Part shown: positions 38,593 through 50,210 of the stretch, piece after piece
Layout of the letters: each line of letters begins with the position of its first letter
Numbering within the stretch: position 1 is the first letter of the stretch
DNA from: Sabellastarte sp. h YS-2021
Taxonomy: Eukaryota; Annelida; Polychaeta; Sabellida; Sabellidae
Assembly: GCA_964017235.1 (NCBI GenBank)
Contig: OZ024929.1
Coordinates: 162,053,609-162,117,608, forward strand
Direction: 5' to 3'
Length of the DNA: 64,000 nucleotides
Notes under the pieces: model-generated
Databases searched by the model: none
The model's input: only the letters and a program-made list of their open reading frames with translations
Told to the model about the DNA's origin: nothing
Translations under genes and position numbers: made by a program

Positions 38593-41500
38593 TGTTGGTT
38601 TTCTCCACCCTTATTCTGCCTTTCTTGTGGATTTTGCAAAACTTGTTTCAACATGAATGTGAAACCATAAGTAAAATGTTTGTTTATACAAATTTGATGT
38701 AGCTATACCCTTCTTTGGTGAGGTGATGTGTTAATGTGGATGGTATAGACTGCCGGACAGATTGTCGATTTATTTTGTCCAAAATTTGCATTAGAAAATT
38801 CAAAATATATGGGTTTAAAAATCTTTAAATATCTAAACATATTCCAATGTATTCTGTTCTAGAAAAACAAATACATGTGTTTAGAAGCATAATTGGTAGT
38901 AATGTCAAAGTCATTGTTGGTAATAATTGACAATACCCATTTTGTGAAAAACTGCAAATTGAGTATACTCTCTCAAATTGTGGTGTGTATGAGAGTTTGT
39001 ATGACAAGGTATTACTAGTTTACTACAGAAAAAAACTATTGTTATTAGAAACTGGGAACTGTTACAAAAAGTATCTGGTTTTTAGTGTAGAGTGGAGATG
39101 TAATAAGTCACCTTGAAGGATGATCACTGGAAGTTAATGAACAACACATTCCCAAGTGGTGAAGTATGAGCAAACCCCAGTCACATTCATTCATCACCAT
39201 TCCTATTTATGCTGCCACAAATTCTGTTGTTTTATTGTCTTCTTGGTTGAGAGAGACTGGCGAAATTTTGTTGTTTATTACGTGGCAGAGTCTAGAGTAC
39301 ATCCATCATGCTTCTTCAAGAGTTGGAACAGGCTCCCAAGTAAAACTCCATTAACATCTCATGTTTAATAGCATTTGCTCCAATGAAATTATCTGTCATC
39401 AACTTAACATCCGCGGATTTATATTGCTTCTGCCTAGAAAGACAGATGCACACATGCATGGATAGAAATTCTTGTATGGTGCCGGTTGAAGTCTTGAGGC
39501 AGCAGTATATTTATCACGTTTGTATATCTGTTCTGTCCAATAACTTCACAGCTGTTTCTTAATCCTTGTACCAACCAATGTGATTTTGGAACAGAGCTCG
39601 AACCTCTCCAGTAATACCTGTGTAATATCACCAACTGGACCCATATCCACAGAGATAACAATTCACTGTGTTGCTTAACTAGCACACCACCTTTTTCAGG
39701 CCTGTATATGGTAAGATTCTGTTCATCAGTTTGCTGATTTAGTGCATATAGTCAATGTAAATATGTTTGCCATGACTCCTTTCTCCAGATATTATCATTT
39801 GGAGTTGTTGAAGTACGCTGTACAGTTACCGGTAATTTTTGGTATGTTTAATATTACATCACGTTAACTTTCACTTGTCTACCTGAAACTTTCTTTCAAG
39901 ACTCTGAAAAACCATTACATGTTGTAGTTGCCTGATTGCAAGTGCATGAATATTTTGGATCCGTGGTATGATGAACTAACAATACCTATATGTAGTATGG
40001 CCAGGACAAGCCACATTACCACAGAAGTTCTGCTATCCACACTATTGCCCCACCATTTTTTTGTGGTGACTGGTTATTCCCACGGGCATTTTAGGGGCAT
40101 AAGAACTGGGACCCAGATTCTGAGAATGTGTTAACTTTTATGGCATAGAGAAAATACAGTCAAAACATAACTTAGGCCGTTTGTGATGTGTATAATACTT
40201 TTCTATGGACATCATGGAATGAATGCCTTCTACCACTGAATACCCAGATTCAAAATTCTTTCACTCATAAGTGATGATGTAAAAGAACCTATGCAAAAAA
40301 AAAAAAAGGTTTTATATTCAAAAATTTGAGTTACTGCATATATATGTAGAGTTTTGAAGCCTCAAAAAGTATCATATACAGACACACAAATGCCATGTAT
40401 CAGGTCACAAGTGTTTGTGGCAAACTAAAAGCGGCAACACTAAAAAAAAGCAAGGAATAGTCTGAATATTCAGACTCATGGATTTTGACTTGCAAAACAA
40501 TATTCTGACAAAAAAAAAAGTGGTTCAAAGTTTTTGAAGGAAGTGTACATGTATCTTCAAAGAAAAATGGTTTTGCAGTCAACACAACCAAGTTTCTGGT
40601 TTGCATCACTTTGGTTTTCCTCAGTCAGAAAGTGACTTTATGTTTGCATACTGATGGTTGACACACAGGTGTGCGAAAGAACAGTATGAAGCGGATCTAT
40701 GTACAAGTGACACAAGTTGTTTCAATAACTGAAGACTGTTTGAATATTAACAGATGACTCGTACTGACAGTCCACTCTTGAAGTAAAAAAGGTCGCAGCT
40801 ATTTACTTCTCAGATAATATGTCGGCATTGAGTGTCACACTAGTTGTGTGTCATCCACCGCTTCAAATAAATGAGCCTCTTGATAATAAGTGTAATGTAA
40901 GACTTTCAACCAAACCAAACAGTGGCTCTTTTGTTGGATTGTGTCACACAATGGGACATAGATCTGTATGGATGGCTGATAACGCCGGTAATTTGTACAA
41001 AGGAAGAAGGAAGGCATTATAGTTTTATCTCTACATTTTGCATGATACTGACAAGTTGCCTGTTTATTGCCAAGTTTAGTTTTCTCCATTTGATACTAGT
41101 GAAAATGAAGTAAAATCAGTACATGGAAACAATTTGACCCAGAATAAAGCTAAAAGGATTACTGAACCTGTAACAAATTCGTATTACAAAGTCCATCAAA
41201 ATAAATATGCCCAAGTGGCATTTACATTACAGAATTTCATATCCACCCAAAACTTTAGTTTTAAAATGCCAGTGAGTAGAATTTCATTCCTGTATTTACT
41301 GTCATTGTTTTGCAAAAATGTCATGTGAGAGAAAAAAAAATATGTATTTTTATTTCTGTTATTATTTTAATTCTTGTTCACTTGGTATCTTTATCATGTA
41401 ACTGCTTAAGTGTCTAAATCAGAGGGCTAAAGTGCTCATTTTATGTATTTTATTGGGAAGTTTTACACATATAAATTGTAATATGGAATATTATCCCCTC

Positions 41501-41732
41501 TAAATTGGGAAGTTTTGCATTTTCTACTTTCAATTATGGTACATTTTTATCAAATGTTTGATGAATACGGCCATTTATCCAATATTTTACAGAATTTTCC
41601 TTGCTTTTGCTTCTTGCAGTTCAGTAATTAGTGAATTACTGAAATTAGATTCCCACCTTCCTGTCAGGATATTTGGTAATTTCATATATCCAGCAGTTGT
41701 TGCAAAGAACCTTGGTGTCTGGTTTGATGCTA
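38593..41732. other. Intron sequence, nothing recognised
   Basis: AT-rich, no exon or element I can support. Confidence 0.5.
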
Positions 41733-42159
41733 ATTAAGCGTCCCTGAAAAGGGCGCTTATTTGGTTTCACCTCAGTTTCCTCGCCGCCGCCGCATTATGG
41801 TCTCCCTTGAATATCTCCCTTGTTATTGCAAGCTTTTTTAACCATATTTGGCAGTTATATACCTTAGGCGTGGGAAAATTTTTCCACATGCTTAAATTTG
41901 ACCTTTGATCTTTATCAAGGTCACATGATCAAGAAATAGTTTTTTCGGGTACACCCGCCCGTCATCGCAGTTCAGGAAAATCTACTGACCGCAGAGGCTT
42001 GTAACTTCATACACATGTTTATACTATCAAAAACGTGAGCTGATTAGATTTTGGGAGCAATGCGATGAAAATTGACCGATTTATGAGTGATTTTCTCACA
42101 GGTACCAATCAGAAAGCTTAAAATTCATGTGAACCCCACTATTATCTTCTTAAGTATTG

Positions 42160-42890
42160 CATTTAGAGCCATAAAATGTATTGGAAGGTAGTAGGAAACC
42201 ATATGTGGAGAGTCTAGAAAGCAAGTCAAATTTCCCCCCCGACCCCCCTGTAGGGGTAAAACTGGGGTCATAAATCGCCAATTTCATCTTTTCCCCTTAT
42301 ATCGCCTTTATTCTTGCTTCTAGAGCTTGAGAATGTATTAAGAAGTATTTTGAAACCATATGTGAAGAGTCTAGATAGCCGGTCATATTTACCACCAGAC
42401 CCTCCCTTATGGGTCAAACTGGGGTCATAAAATAGCCGATTTTGTGTTTTTGCCTTTTATCTCCTTTATTCTTGCTTTTAGAGCTTTAGAATGTATTAAG
42501 AGGTATTGGGAAACTATATGTGAAGAGTCTAGATAGCTGGTCAGATTTACCCCCGGACCCCCCCTTATGGGTCAAACTGGGGTCATAAAATAGCCGATTT
42601 TGTGTTTTTGCCTTTTATCTCTTGTATTCTTTTAGAGTTTTAGAATGTATTGAGAGATATTGGGAAACCTTATGTGAAGAGTCTAGATAGCTGGTCAGAT
42701 TTACCCCTTGCGCCCCCCACCGCCCCCCCCCCCCACCCCCGCCTTTTATGGATCAAACTGGATTCATCAAATAGCCGATTTTGTGTTTTTGCCTTATATC
42801 TATTTTATTCTTGCTTTTAGAGATTTACAATGTATTCAGAGGTATTGGGAAACCTTATGTGAAGAGTCTAGATAGCTGGTCAGATTTACC
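42160..42890 (+). repeat. Minisatellite array in family 2 copy A
   Basis: Units defined by GAGCTTTAGAATGTATTAAG and related motifs start near 42325, 42483, 42636 and 42822. Each has a GGTCAAACTGGGGTCATAA block. One unit has an expanded C run near 42724. Confidence 0.75.
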
Positions 42891-43238
42891 AGATAGATGT
42901 GTTCAAGGCATTGTGTCATATACTTCTTGCCTTTCTAAAGGCTCACATTTTACTATGCCTTTTTCTAAAATGTAAATAGATATATGGCATTTATAAAGCA
43001 CTGTTACTCTTTGATTAAGTAGTTTTATGGTGCAACTTTCGACCTATTATAAGTATTGATGCTTTATGCATTCTTAGCCAGAGCATTTATTCAATTAACT
43101 TTTCGTAATTTATGACCATAGAAAACAAAATAAAGCTTAAATTTTTCTTTCATGTTAATGCATGAACTTCCACACTGTCTGCTTAACTTTCACTTCTTCT
43201 CTCAGCACTGCATATGCTTATTTTCAAAAAACTTTTTC

Positions 43239-43371
43239 TACTGTAGAAGTAAAGTCCGAGGTTTTGTGATTTATAACCCTATATAATTCACAAATTTCCG
43301 GCGAATAACGGACGAGCGCGTATAAATATTGGGTTATAAATCACAAAACTGAGGACTTTATTTCTATTATA
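43239..43371. mobile_element. Fold-back element nested in family 2 copy A
   Basis: Two arms of about 39 bases, inner part GGTTTTGTGATTTATAACCC / GGGTTATAAATCACAAAACT, surround a loop of about 50 bases. A second inverted pair, TATAAAGACCGCA near 43369 and TGCGGTCTTTATA near 43773, brackets a further 400 bp, so the inserted unit may extend to about 43790. Confidence 0.6.
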
Positions 43372-43924
43372 AAGACCGCATTTAGTCTTTTTTATACCAT
43401 AACTGTAATAAATATGGCTACATAACGTTTTTTTTGTGTTGCACACTATTTTTGCTGTTTTATTGTTTTGGCTGTTCCACCTTGCAAGCATGCATGGTGA
43501 CACACAAATGAGAATCACTAAATCTCTCAAACTTTATTTTACTATTTGAACACTTTAACTGTAATACATTCAATATGCTTTTAAATTATTTTACACAAAC
43601 TGTTAAATTAAAAAAAAAGAAATCTGATTCAATAATTGTATGTTTTTCATGCCATGTTTCCCAGTGCAGGGTAAATAATCGCTTAACGGAATGGCCAGAG
43701 TACAATTATACGTGTATAATTTCACGAGAACAATGTGCGCACTGGAGGGATTTTCGTTGTCTGCGCATTTGCGGTCTTTATAATGTATATTATATTGCAG
43801 TGAACCTTTTTGGGACGCTTAGTTTTTGTTAGCAAAAACATTTTTCTAGTTTCTCCTTTGCTTATCATGTCTGCAATATGTGTAAGACTTGATTCATTCA
43901 AATGTGTGATCTCAGGCAAATGCC

Positions 43925-44545
43925 TCGGTGAATAGTCATCTTGACTGCTGCAACTCAATCTTCAGAAGTCTGTCCAGTTTCAACATATTCAAACTGCAGT
44001 ATATTCAAAATACACTTGCTAGAATTGTCAAGAACTATAATAGATATGGGCATCTCCTATTCTTAAAGAACTCCATTGGTTGCCAGTTGAATTTCAGTCT
44101 ATCTTCAAACTTTGGTTTATAAGTTTCTTCAGTGGTCATCCCAGCTATTTCAGTCCTCATCTGTCTATTCGTTGTGATGCCTTAAAGATATGGCACAAGA
44201 TGCAACACTCCAGATAAAAGATTCCTGTGGGTTCCTCAATACTACCCATCTGTACATAAATCCTAAAAACACTTCAGCCACAGCTTTGCTTTTGATGCTC
44301 ACACAGTTTGGAATGTTTTACCTGATGATGCTTGTGCTGCCTCAACTATTGCCTGTTTAAGAAAATGGCTAAAATCTTACCTCTCACAAAGGCTTTCCCA
44401 CCTTAGCAAATAAACTCTCTGGTGTCTCCATGGTATTGACCTGACTATGTCTATGTAATAAGAATCATTTACTGTTCTGATGTCGTGCCTTAGAGTCTGC
44501 CTTGGCAGAGATTAAGTCCTGTAAAAGTATAGAGTAGAATAGAAT
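43925..44545 (+). pseudogene. 3' end of a CR1/L2-like LINE
   Basis: The segment translates, across frames, to the C-terminal part of a non-LTR reverse transcriptase: SHLDCCNSIFRSLSSFNIFK and LQYIQNTLARIVKNYNRYGH, then in the next frame ILKELHWLPVEFQSIFKLW, and later HTVWNVLPDDACAAS. These match the LDYCNSL / LQ-VQN-AAR / LHWLPV / WN-LP pattern of CR1/L2/Jockey-type elements. Frameshifts and stops are present. A repeated TAGAGTAGAATAGAAT tail near 44530 fits a LINE 3' end. It is strongly 5'-truncated. Confidence 0.8.
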
Positions 44546-45388
44546 GCTACAATAAAGTTCCCTTTCCTGTTTCCTGTTTTACAAGCAGCGTTGTACAATG
44601 ATAAATGTGGGCCTGAAACTGAAGCAGGGCTAGAGAGCTCTTAGACCTATCTATGTCTAATTTTTTGCAAGAATGACAGGTCACAAAAGCCTACTTCCAT
44701 TTGAAGATATCACATAAATTGCCACATTACAGTCCCAAGTGTAATGGTTCATTCATGGTTAGAAGAGACCCACTATGGCCGTTGTTTTAGATTTGATTAC
44801 AGTAACTGAACAGGAAAGTCCATTAAGCAAGCTTTCTGTTTTTGATGCACTGAACACTTTTGTAGTCAGGACAGAAGTAGATATTTATAATGCTGAATAT
44901 TGTATTCTGTGTAATTCTTTTTTTTCTGTGACACTGTGTCAGTTTATTTGATACTTTTATTTCATGTAACAGTATTTAAACTGGAACCCCTTAAAATTAC
45001 ACCAATATGTCATGCATACACATCATGTAAACTTTCATGTTAACAGTTTCTCATTACGATTAACAATCATATTTATAAACCTCACAGATGATTTTAATAT
45101 AAACCACATCTGTTTTTCTGCTTTCAGTTTAATGGCTTTTAAATTTGGGTTTTTATGTAGCCAAGATTTTTGCCAACCAAATATTGTTACAAATGAAAGC
45201 TGATATTTCTTCTCAGATTGTATGTCTTCACGCATTCGGATTTATGTTGCTGGCATTACATGATTGAAGTTGAAGCAGAAAAGAACAAGAAAATAAGAGT
45301 GTGCATGCCACAGATGGGAATTTTTCTCTTTCCAGTATACAAACTTGTTTTTAATAGTTTAGAGTATGATTTCATATAGAAATATAGT
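44546..45388. other. Intron sequence, nothing recognised
   Basis: AT-rich, no supported features. Confidence 0.5.
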
Positions 45389-45396
45389 GCCAAAAT
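45389..45396. repeat. Left target-site duplication GCCAAAAT
   Basis: Identical to 46621-46628 immediately after the right end of the hAT-like element. Confidence 0.9.
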
Positions 45397-46620
45397 TAGG
45401 GGTACGACCAGTCGACACTCGCTGAGCGAGGGGAATTTCACGAAAATTCGACCCCAATTCTTAGGGTCGAGTGCTCGTGTATATGTTGTATTGAATGTGG
45501 ATACTGTAATAATAAAAATAATGTATACATTCAATGGGTCAAGCTATTGAATGTGTACTTTCAATGAGCAAATTATTGAATGTGTACATTCAATGGCTGA
45601 GCTGTGGAATGTGTAGATTCAATGGCTAAAATCATTGAATGTGTACATTCAATAACCCAAGTCATGGAATGTATAAACAATTAAATATGAAGTGTTGATT
45701 TTAAAGAATTAATTTATAACCTAGATTGGATATTTCCTAGCATAATAATAAGCAATTAACTGGAATAAAGGTGGTACATTTCACGAATTAACATAAAAAA
45801 GTATCAGTCTACAACATTAAAAATAAATTAATAAACATCTTTCATCACATTATTTTGTTTACTGTCTTTATATTTTGTGATGTTATGGTCTTTAAATGTA
45901 TGATTCTAAAATGTCACATCAATTATTCTTGTAATTATGTGCGGAATTTGGAGATTTAATTGTAATTAGCCCCACGATAAGTGTTTGTTATAAGACACAA
46001 GTGTGTGACTGCCTACAGATAATAAACTTATTGTGAAAGTTTATTTTTAAGTTAATATCAACAGATGTGACATTAAGAAAATCATAAAAATAAGTAACAT
46101 TTTATGCGGTGTCAACTGCTTATTTGATTTGTTAAGTTCATATACACATTCAATGACTTTGACTGTTGAATGTACACATTCCACAGTTAAACCATTGAAT
46201 GTATACATTCAATGGCTGCTTTGTATTGAATGTGTACATTCAATGGCCAAGCCATTGAATCTACACATTCAATGACTAACCCATTGAATGTATACATTCA
46301 GTGGTTATCAACATTCAATACAACATATATATAACAACCTGTAGAAGCGGTTACGTTTTTTAGTTAATAAAACACCTTACTTTCATTAGATCGCAGAATC
46401 CACCATTTGTAACATGATATTATTGATATTATGTGCTGACAATAGCTAATTCTAAGCAATTCAAAGCTTTTATCTTTATATTTATTTCATTTACAGGAGC
46501 CGCCATATTGGATGTTGTTTCCTGTTATTGTGGATACTAAATGTCGCGAGGGCCCGATGTCGAGTCGAGTTTTTATCGGCGAGCAATCGACCCGAATTAT
46601 TTGTACTCATCACACCCCTA
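45397..46620. mobile_element. Non-autonomous hAT-like element with 8-bp target duplication
   Basis: The ends are TAGGGGTACGA and TCACACCCCTA, short imperfect inverted repeats typical of hAT elements. The element is flanked on both sides by the identical 8-mer GCCAAAAT (45389-45396 and 46621-46628), the target-site length of hAT. No transposase frame. Both halves carry clusters of ATTCAATG / CATTGAAT motifs. The perfect duplication suggests a fairly recent insertion. Confidence 0.9.
45530..46325. repeat. Two clusters of ATTCAATG palindromes within the hAT-like element
   Basis: Clusters at about 45532-45672 and 46140-46325 alternate CATTGAATGTGTACATTCAA-type units with short spacers. At 46192-46215 there is a perfect 24-base palindrome with half-site CCATTGAATGTA. 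The two clusters are separated by about 470 bp of AT-rich sequence. Confidence 0.75.
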
Positions 46621-46628
46621 GCCAAAAT
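46621..46628. repeat. Right target-site duplication GCCAAAAT
   Basis: Identical to 45389-45396 immediately before the left end of the hAT-like element. Confidence 0.9.
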
Positions 46629-47102
46629 GTTAAATAAATGTTGACCAAATTTATACTGAAAATGAATTCCATAAAGACTTTTAATGGGGTATTTTCTACA
46701 ATTGTTAAGCATTGCAGTGGTAGGTTATCTTTAAAAAGTCTTTTCACAGATGCTGTTAAATTTCCCTCACTCTCTTTTCACCAGGAATTTACTTAAAACC
46801 TGCCTTGATAGATGGATGTTAGAAACTCCATTTTCTCATTTGGCCAATCTTTATGCAGACCATGTGAAGGTTTGCACAACAAAACATCATTTGGCCATCT
46901 GCAATAGTGATTGCTAATGTAGCTGCGGCATTGCTGAAGCAAAACTAGAACTAAAATGTCATGTAGTATGTCACTAGTAAAACTGTTTGGCGAAGTTGCT
47001 GAATAAAATGTGAGATCACTTGGGTCAGCCATTCTATTCATTCTGCTGAATTTTGTTCGGAGACATTTGACAAAATTTGGCATCTATGTTAACCACATTA
47101 AT

Positions 47103-47103
<1 letters not shown>

Positions 47104-47137
<34 letters not shown>
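47104..47137. repeat. 34-base homopolymer C run
   Basis: An uninterrupted run of C. Other long C runs lie inside family 2 copy B, at 48722-48746 and 48901-48918. Confidence 0.95.
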
Positions 47138-47548
47138 ATTTTCAGATCGACCAGGTTATGGATGACTTGATAAATTTATTTTGTCTCGCTCATAACTTGC
47201 AAGCAAATAGGTAAATAAATAATCAACTTATTTAGTCTTGTATAGATTATGGTGCAACATTTACATCTTCTTTAGCACTAGTACACGGTGGGTACTTGAA
47301 CCAATAGTGCACCTTTATACAAAATCAGAGTTTTCCTTTAATACTATACCTTGAAAAAAATACTATTTCTGAAATTACTGTTTTACAGTAGTTTCAGTAT
47401 TTTCTTTGTATAAACTGCACAGAGAAATGCAAGTCAGCCAATTAAATTAATGAAACCAAGAATTCGGTGCTTTGTAATCCACTCCGTCTCTACCATATAT
47501 CATCAGTAGCTCTGCTAACACATTTTGAGTTATGATAGCATTGAAGTA

Positions 47549-49446
47549 ATTAAGCGTCCCTGAAAGGGCGCTTATTTGTTTTCGCCTCAGTTTCCTCGCC
47601 GCCGCCGCCGCATTATGGTCTCCCTTGAATATCTCCCTTATTATTAGAAGGTTTCAAACCATATTTGGCACTTATATACCTTAGGCGTGGGAAAATTTTT
47701 CTGCATGCTTAAATTTGACCTTTGACCTTTATGAAGGTCACATGATCAAAAACAATTTTTTGAAGTACACCACCACCCCCCCCCCCCACCACCACCCCAC
47801 CCACCCACCCGTCATCACAGTTCAGGAAAAACTACTTGCTACACAGCCTTATAATTTGACACACCTGTTCATACTATCGAAAACGCGAGCTGATTAGATT
47901 TTGGGAGCAATCCCTTGAAAAATGTCTCATTTATGGGTGATGTCCTCACACCTTCCAATCTGAGAGCCTTAAATTTAGGTCAACCCCCCTATTATCTTCT
48001 TACGTATTGCATTGAGAGCCATAAAATGTATTGGGAGGTAATAGGAAACCATATGTGGAGAGTCTAAATAGCCGGTCAGTTTTACCCCACGGCCCCCCCT
48101 TATGGGTCAAACTGGGGTCATAAAATAGCTGATTTTGAGTTTTTGCCTTATATCTCCTTTATTGTTGCTTTTATAGCTTCAGAATGTATTAAGAGGTATT
48201 GGGAAAGCATATGTGGAGAGTCTAAATAGCCGGTCAGTTTTACCCCACGGCCCCCCTTATGGGTCAAACTGGGGTCATAAAATAGCTGATTTTGAGTTTT
48301 TGCCTTATATCTCCTTTATCGTTGCTTTTATAGCTTCAGAATGTATTAAAAGGTATTGGGAAAGCATATGTGGAGAGTCTAAATAGCCGGTCAGTTTTAC
48401 CCCCCGACCCCCCTTATGGGTCAAACTGGGGTCATAAAATAGCTGATTTTGAGTTTTTGCCTTACATTTTCTTTATTGTTGCTTTTATAGCTTCAGAATG
48501 TATGAAGAGGTATTGGGAAGGCATATGTGGAGAGTCTAAATAGCCAGTCAGTTTTACCCCCCAACCCCCCTTATAGGCTAAACTGGGGTCATAAATAGCT
48601 GCTTTGGAGTTTTTACCTTATATCTCCTTTATCGTTGCTTTTATAGCTTCAGAATGTATCAAGAGGTATTGGGAAAGCATATGTGGAGAATCTAAATAGC
48701 TGGTCACTTTTATCCCCTGATCCCCCCCCCCCCCCCCCCCCCCCCCGCCCCATGGGTCAAGCTGGGGTCATAAAATAGCTGATTTCGAGTTTTTGTCTTA
48801 TATCTCCTTTAATGTTGCTTTTATAGATTGAGAATGTATTAAGAGGTATTGGGAAAGCATATGTGGAGAGTCTAAGTAGCCGGTCAGTTTTACCAACCGA
48901 CCCCCCCCCCCCCCCCCCTATGGGTCAATCTGGGGTAAAGAATAGCTGTTTTGGAGTTTTTACCTGATATCTCCTTCATTGTTGCTATTATAGCTTCGGA
49001 ATGTATTAAGAGGTATTGGGAAACCATATGTGGACAGTCTAAATAGCCGGTTAGTTTTACCTCCTGACCCCCATGTATGGGTCAAACTGGGGTCATGAAA
49101 TAACTTTTGCCTTTATTGTTGCTTTTATGCTTTCACAATGTATTAAAACCTATTGCAAAACCCTGTGGACAATCTAAATAGCAAAACATACTTGCACACA
49201 TGATTATATATGAAGTTATCAATACTCGTTACTGAAATGCTTTGTAGCATTTACACAAAATTTACTAAAGTTAAAGAAGACCTTTGTAGGATTTTCCCTG
49301 TCATGATATCACTAAGGGGGTTGGTTTATGTAACAGTTCGGTACACCTTTGTGCATTCTTAGCTTTACAGCATGCTTATTAAAACCACAAGGCATTTTAA
49401 ACTCTCAGGGATGCTTCGCTTTTGTTAGCAAAAGCATTCATCTAGT
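47549..49446 (+). mobile_element. Helitron-like family 2, copy B
   Basis: The left end carries AAGCGTCCCTGAAAGGGCGC, then TTCGCCTCAGTTTCCTCG and a GCC-repeat run. Six to seven tandem units of about 157-170 bp follow. The right end shows the hairpin GCTTTTGTTAGCAAAAGC, ATTCAT and CTAGT at 49442-49446, then T. No target duplication, no replicase. Confidence 0.78.
48010..49180 (+). repeat. Minisatellite array in family 2 copy B
   Basis: GCTTCAGAATGTATTAAGAG starts at 48176, 48333 and 48490 (157-bp spacing); later units start near 48656, 48826 and 48993 and are longer because of expanded C runs. Each unit contains GGAGAGTCTAAATAGCCGGT and TATGGGTCAAACTGGGGTCA. Confidence 0.8.
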
Positions 49447-50210
49447 TTGCATGATGGTTTCAGTTGACCAGAATAACTAAATTGGAATTGCCTGTTGACT
49501 TTGTTCAGTTTGAAAATGTTCAGTTTAAAGGTAATGTTACTTATGTGTACAGATCATGTTGGGATTCATCCTGGGTTTGTCCCTCTCTTATATGACCTTT
49601 TATTGATAGTGCTTACCGCTGGTTTATCAGGGTTGTCCTGGTGTAAACAACAGCCTTTAACAGAAGCTATTGGCTGTTAGTGATCTTCACAGAACAGGGA
49701 GGTGACAGGAAATTATTGTCTGGAAGTGACCTCGTGTTCACACACTGATTGAATAGTGGGTCAAAGAGTTTTCTCTCCATTTGAAAAGCCTCCTGAATTC
49801 TTTTAGATTTTTGGCTGAAACTGCTGAAAATAGGGTATTGATTAAATAATTGGTTGATGCATAACATTTTAAATAATGATAAAAGTGTTGCTTAACACAC
49901 AGCATTTCAGTAATGATATAGCACTTTGATAACAGGACTCCCCATGAAGTGTGTGGCTTTCTACCACTGATATCTCTTAATCAGGCCGCAAATTTCCAAA
50001 GCATTGCCATGGTTCGTGTTTAATCTTGGCTCAAATAAATCTTGTTAGTACTGTTTGATATTCCAGGTGAATACCAGGCTAAAATCTATGGCTAAACTAT
50101 TATAATAATACCCTGGTTACATTAGCCCTCCAAAGTGGCTACATTTAGCAGTGTTCTCGTGTTTTGCTTTGTAAAAGCACATATTAAAACAAGGCCACTG
50201 CTGCAGCTGT

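Larger units (their letters stand above)
41733..43850 (+). mobile_element. Helitron-like family 2, copy A
   Basis: The left end forms a hairpin, AAGCGTCCC ... GGGCGCTT, followed by GGTTTCACCTCAGTTTCC and GCCGCCGCCGC. About four units of a 153-186-bp tandem repeat follow (about 42160-42890), each with GAAGAGTCTAGATAGC and a C-rich block. Near the right end GGGACGCTTA mirrors the left end, then a TTTTTGTTAGCAAAAA hairpin and CTAGT at 43846-43850 followed by T. No target duplication. A fold-back element is nested at 43239-43371. Confidence 0.75.
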
